A stretch of 5,679 nucleotides of DNA from contig CAJWZI010000131.1 of assembly GCA_913049615.1 (NCBI GenBank), forward strand, positions 1 to 5,679, in the 5' to 3' direction. The position numbers and the translations under genes were made by a program. The notes below the pieces were generated by a model. That model was given only the letters and a program-made list of their open reading frames with translations, was not told the DNA's origin and ran no database searches. Of the stretch, positions 5,122-5,679 are shown piece after piece; position 1 is the stretch's first letter, and each line of letters opens with the position of its first letter. This DNA comes from an uncultured Alphaproteobacteria bacterium. Its GTDB lineage: Bacteria; Pseudomonadota; Alphaproteobacteria; GCA-2731375.

Positions 5122-5679
5122 ATGCGCCAGCCTATCAGCCGCGCCGATGTTGAAGCCTCATTCAACAACCAGGTCCGAAACATGGCGATCGTGCGCCATA
5201 TTGGTCGTCCAATTGGCAATACCCTGACGCCATTTTTCTTTAATCAGGGTTGGACGGCAAACCAGATGACCACGTTGCGGCTAATGCTAACGATGCTGGC
5301 AGCCATTCTTTTGGGTTTTGGGTCACCGGTCGTCGTATGGCTATCGGCTGTGGTGTATTATCTTTGTTTCATAACTGACTGTATCGATGGCAATCTAGCG
5401 CGCCTTGGCGATGACACCAGCTATTGGGGCAAATTCTACGACGGCGCGGCGGACAGGCTTTTTTATGCCATTGTGCCATTCGCCGCTGGAATTGGTCTTT
5501 GGCGGCAGGAAGAATTTGCCTGGCCTCTCGTGGCCGGTGCGGCCGCTGCAATTGTCTATACCTACAACGATTTGATCTCCAACCGTTTTCAGTTCTTCCG
5601 GTTATGGATGGAGTCGCAGTCAGGGCCAGCCAGCTATCGGCGAGGACTATTACTGAAAACCGTGGAAACCTGGAATGAC
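5122..5679 (+). CDS. CDP-alcohol phosphatidyltransferase, membrane enzyme (3' end cut off)
   Basis: Enzymes of this family transfer a phosphoalcohol from a CDP-linked donor to an acceptor alcohol in the inner membrane, making phospholipids or related phosphodiesters. The full signature D-x2-DG-x2-AR-x8-G-x3-D-x3-D is present at residues 86-111 (Asp86, Asp89, Gly90, Ala93, Arg94, Gly103, Asp107, Asp111), so the active site is intact. Before it lie a polar N-terminus of about 48 residues and two hydrophobic segments (about 51-66 and 68-85). After it come two more (about 113-127 and 134-149). The frame remains open to the last base after 186 codons, with no stop, so the C-terminal part lies outside the window. 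The start is uncertain: ATG 5122 has TAAGG only 2 bases ahead, whereas GTG 5098, one base after the ytoQ stop, has no ribosome-binding site but could be coupled to it and would add eight residues. The substrate alcohol (serine, glycerol phosphate, inositol or other) cannot be read from this part. Confidence 0.88.
   Translation, partial: MRQPISRADVEASFNNQVRNMAIVRHIGRPIGNTLTPFFFNQGWTANQMTTLRLMLTMLAAILLGFGSPVVVWLSAVVYYLCFITDCIDGNLARLGDDTSYWGKFYDGAADRLFYAIVPFAAGIGLWRQEEFAWPLVAGAAAAIVYTYNDLISNRFQFFRLWMESQSGPASYRRGLLLKTVETWND

Noticed and set aside
4422..5219. Long minus-strand ORF of 265 codons opposite the VOC, ytoQ and phosphatidyltransferase genes
   Set aside because: The opposite strand encodes three clear families over the same bases; the minus-strand product is Ser/Arg-rich and low in structure, typical of an antisense shadow.
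5424..5678. Plus-strand ORF at the right edge
   Set aside because: It is out of frame with the phosphatidyltransferase, whose catalytic signature and membrane segments occupy the same bases.

Overview
This 5.7 kb window looks like a piece of an alphaproteobacterial chromosome with moderate GC content. The best lineage clue is the release factor 3 protein: its G-domain runs through GGAIQLAGAVKAKGAARR and ERERGISVATSVMTF, a style I associate with alphaproteobacterial RF3. This assignment is from memory and is not a database result. No insertion sequence, phage gene, CRISPR array, tRNA or rRNA is visible.

Layout. Bases 1-205 are a gene-poor leader with a small AT-rich dyad near the left edge. 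A PaaI-type hotdog thioesterase lies at 206-646 (+). An AT-rich gap (647-929) separates it from a zinc-free medium-chain NADP-dependent oxidoreductase of the CurA/leukotriene B4 dehydrogenase type (930-1973, +). This gene converges, with only 33 bases between stops, on prfC, which encodes peptide chain release factor 3 (2007-3593, -). The open frame of prfC extends upstream to a TTG at 3752, but the GTG at 3593 gives 528 residues, the normal size of the family. Between prfC and the next gene lies a divergent region of about 320 bases. It holds a possible 49-codon ORF on the minus strand and a candidate promoter facing right.

The right part is a same-strand cluster of three genes, probably one operon: a two-domain VOC (glyoxalase/bleomycin-resistance fold) protein (3913-4596), a YtoQ-family nucleoside deoxyribosyltransferase-like protein (4626-5096), and the first 186 or so codons of a membrane CDP-alcohol phosphatidyltransferase (5122 to the window end). 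The last gene has an intact catalytic signature and is cut off by the window.

How they may work together. The thioesterase and the enone/quinone-type reductase are common accessory enzymes of acyl-CoA and aldehyde metabolism, and nothing here ties them to one pathway. The three-gene cluster is the least explained part. It places a VOC enzyme of unknown substrate, a nucleotide-binding YtoQ protein and a CDP-alcohol transferase in tight succession. That arrangement is suggestive but does not by itself show a shared pathway. I found no strong evidence of a wholly new system; the cluster and the prfC leader are the two places most worth a second look.
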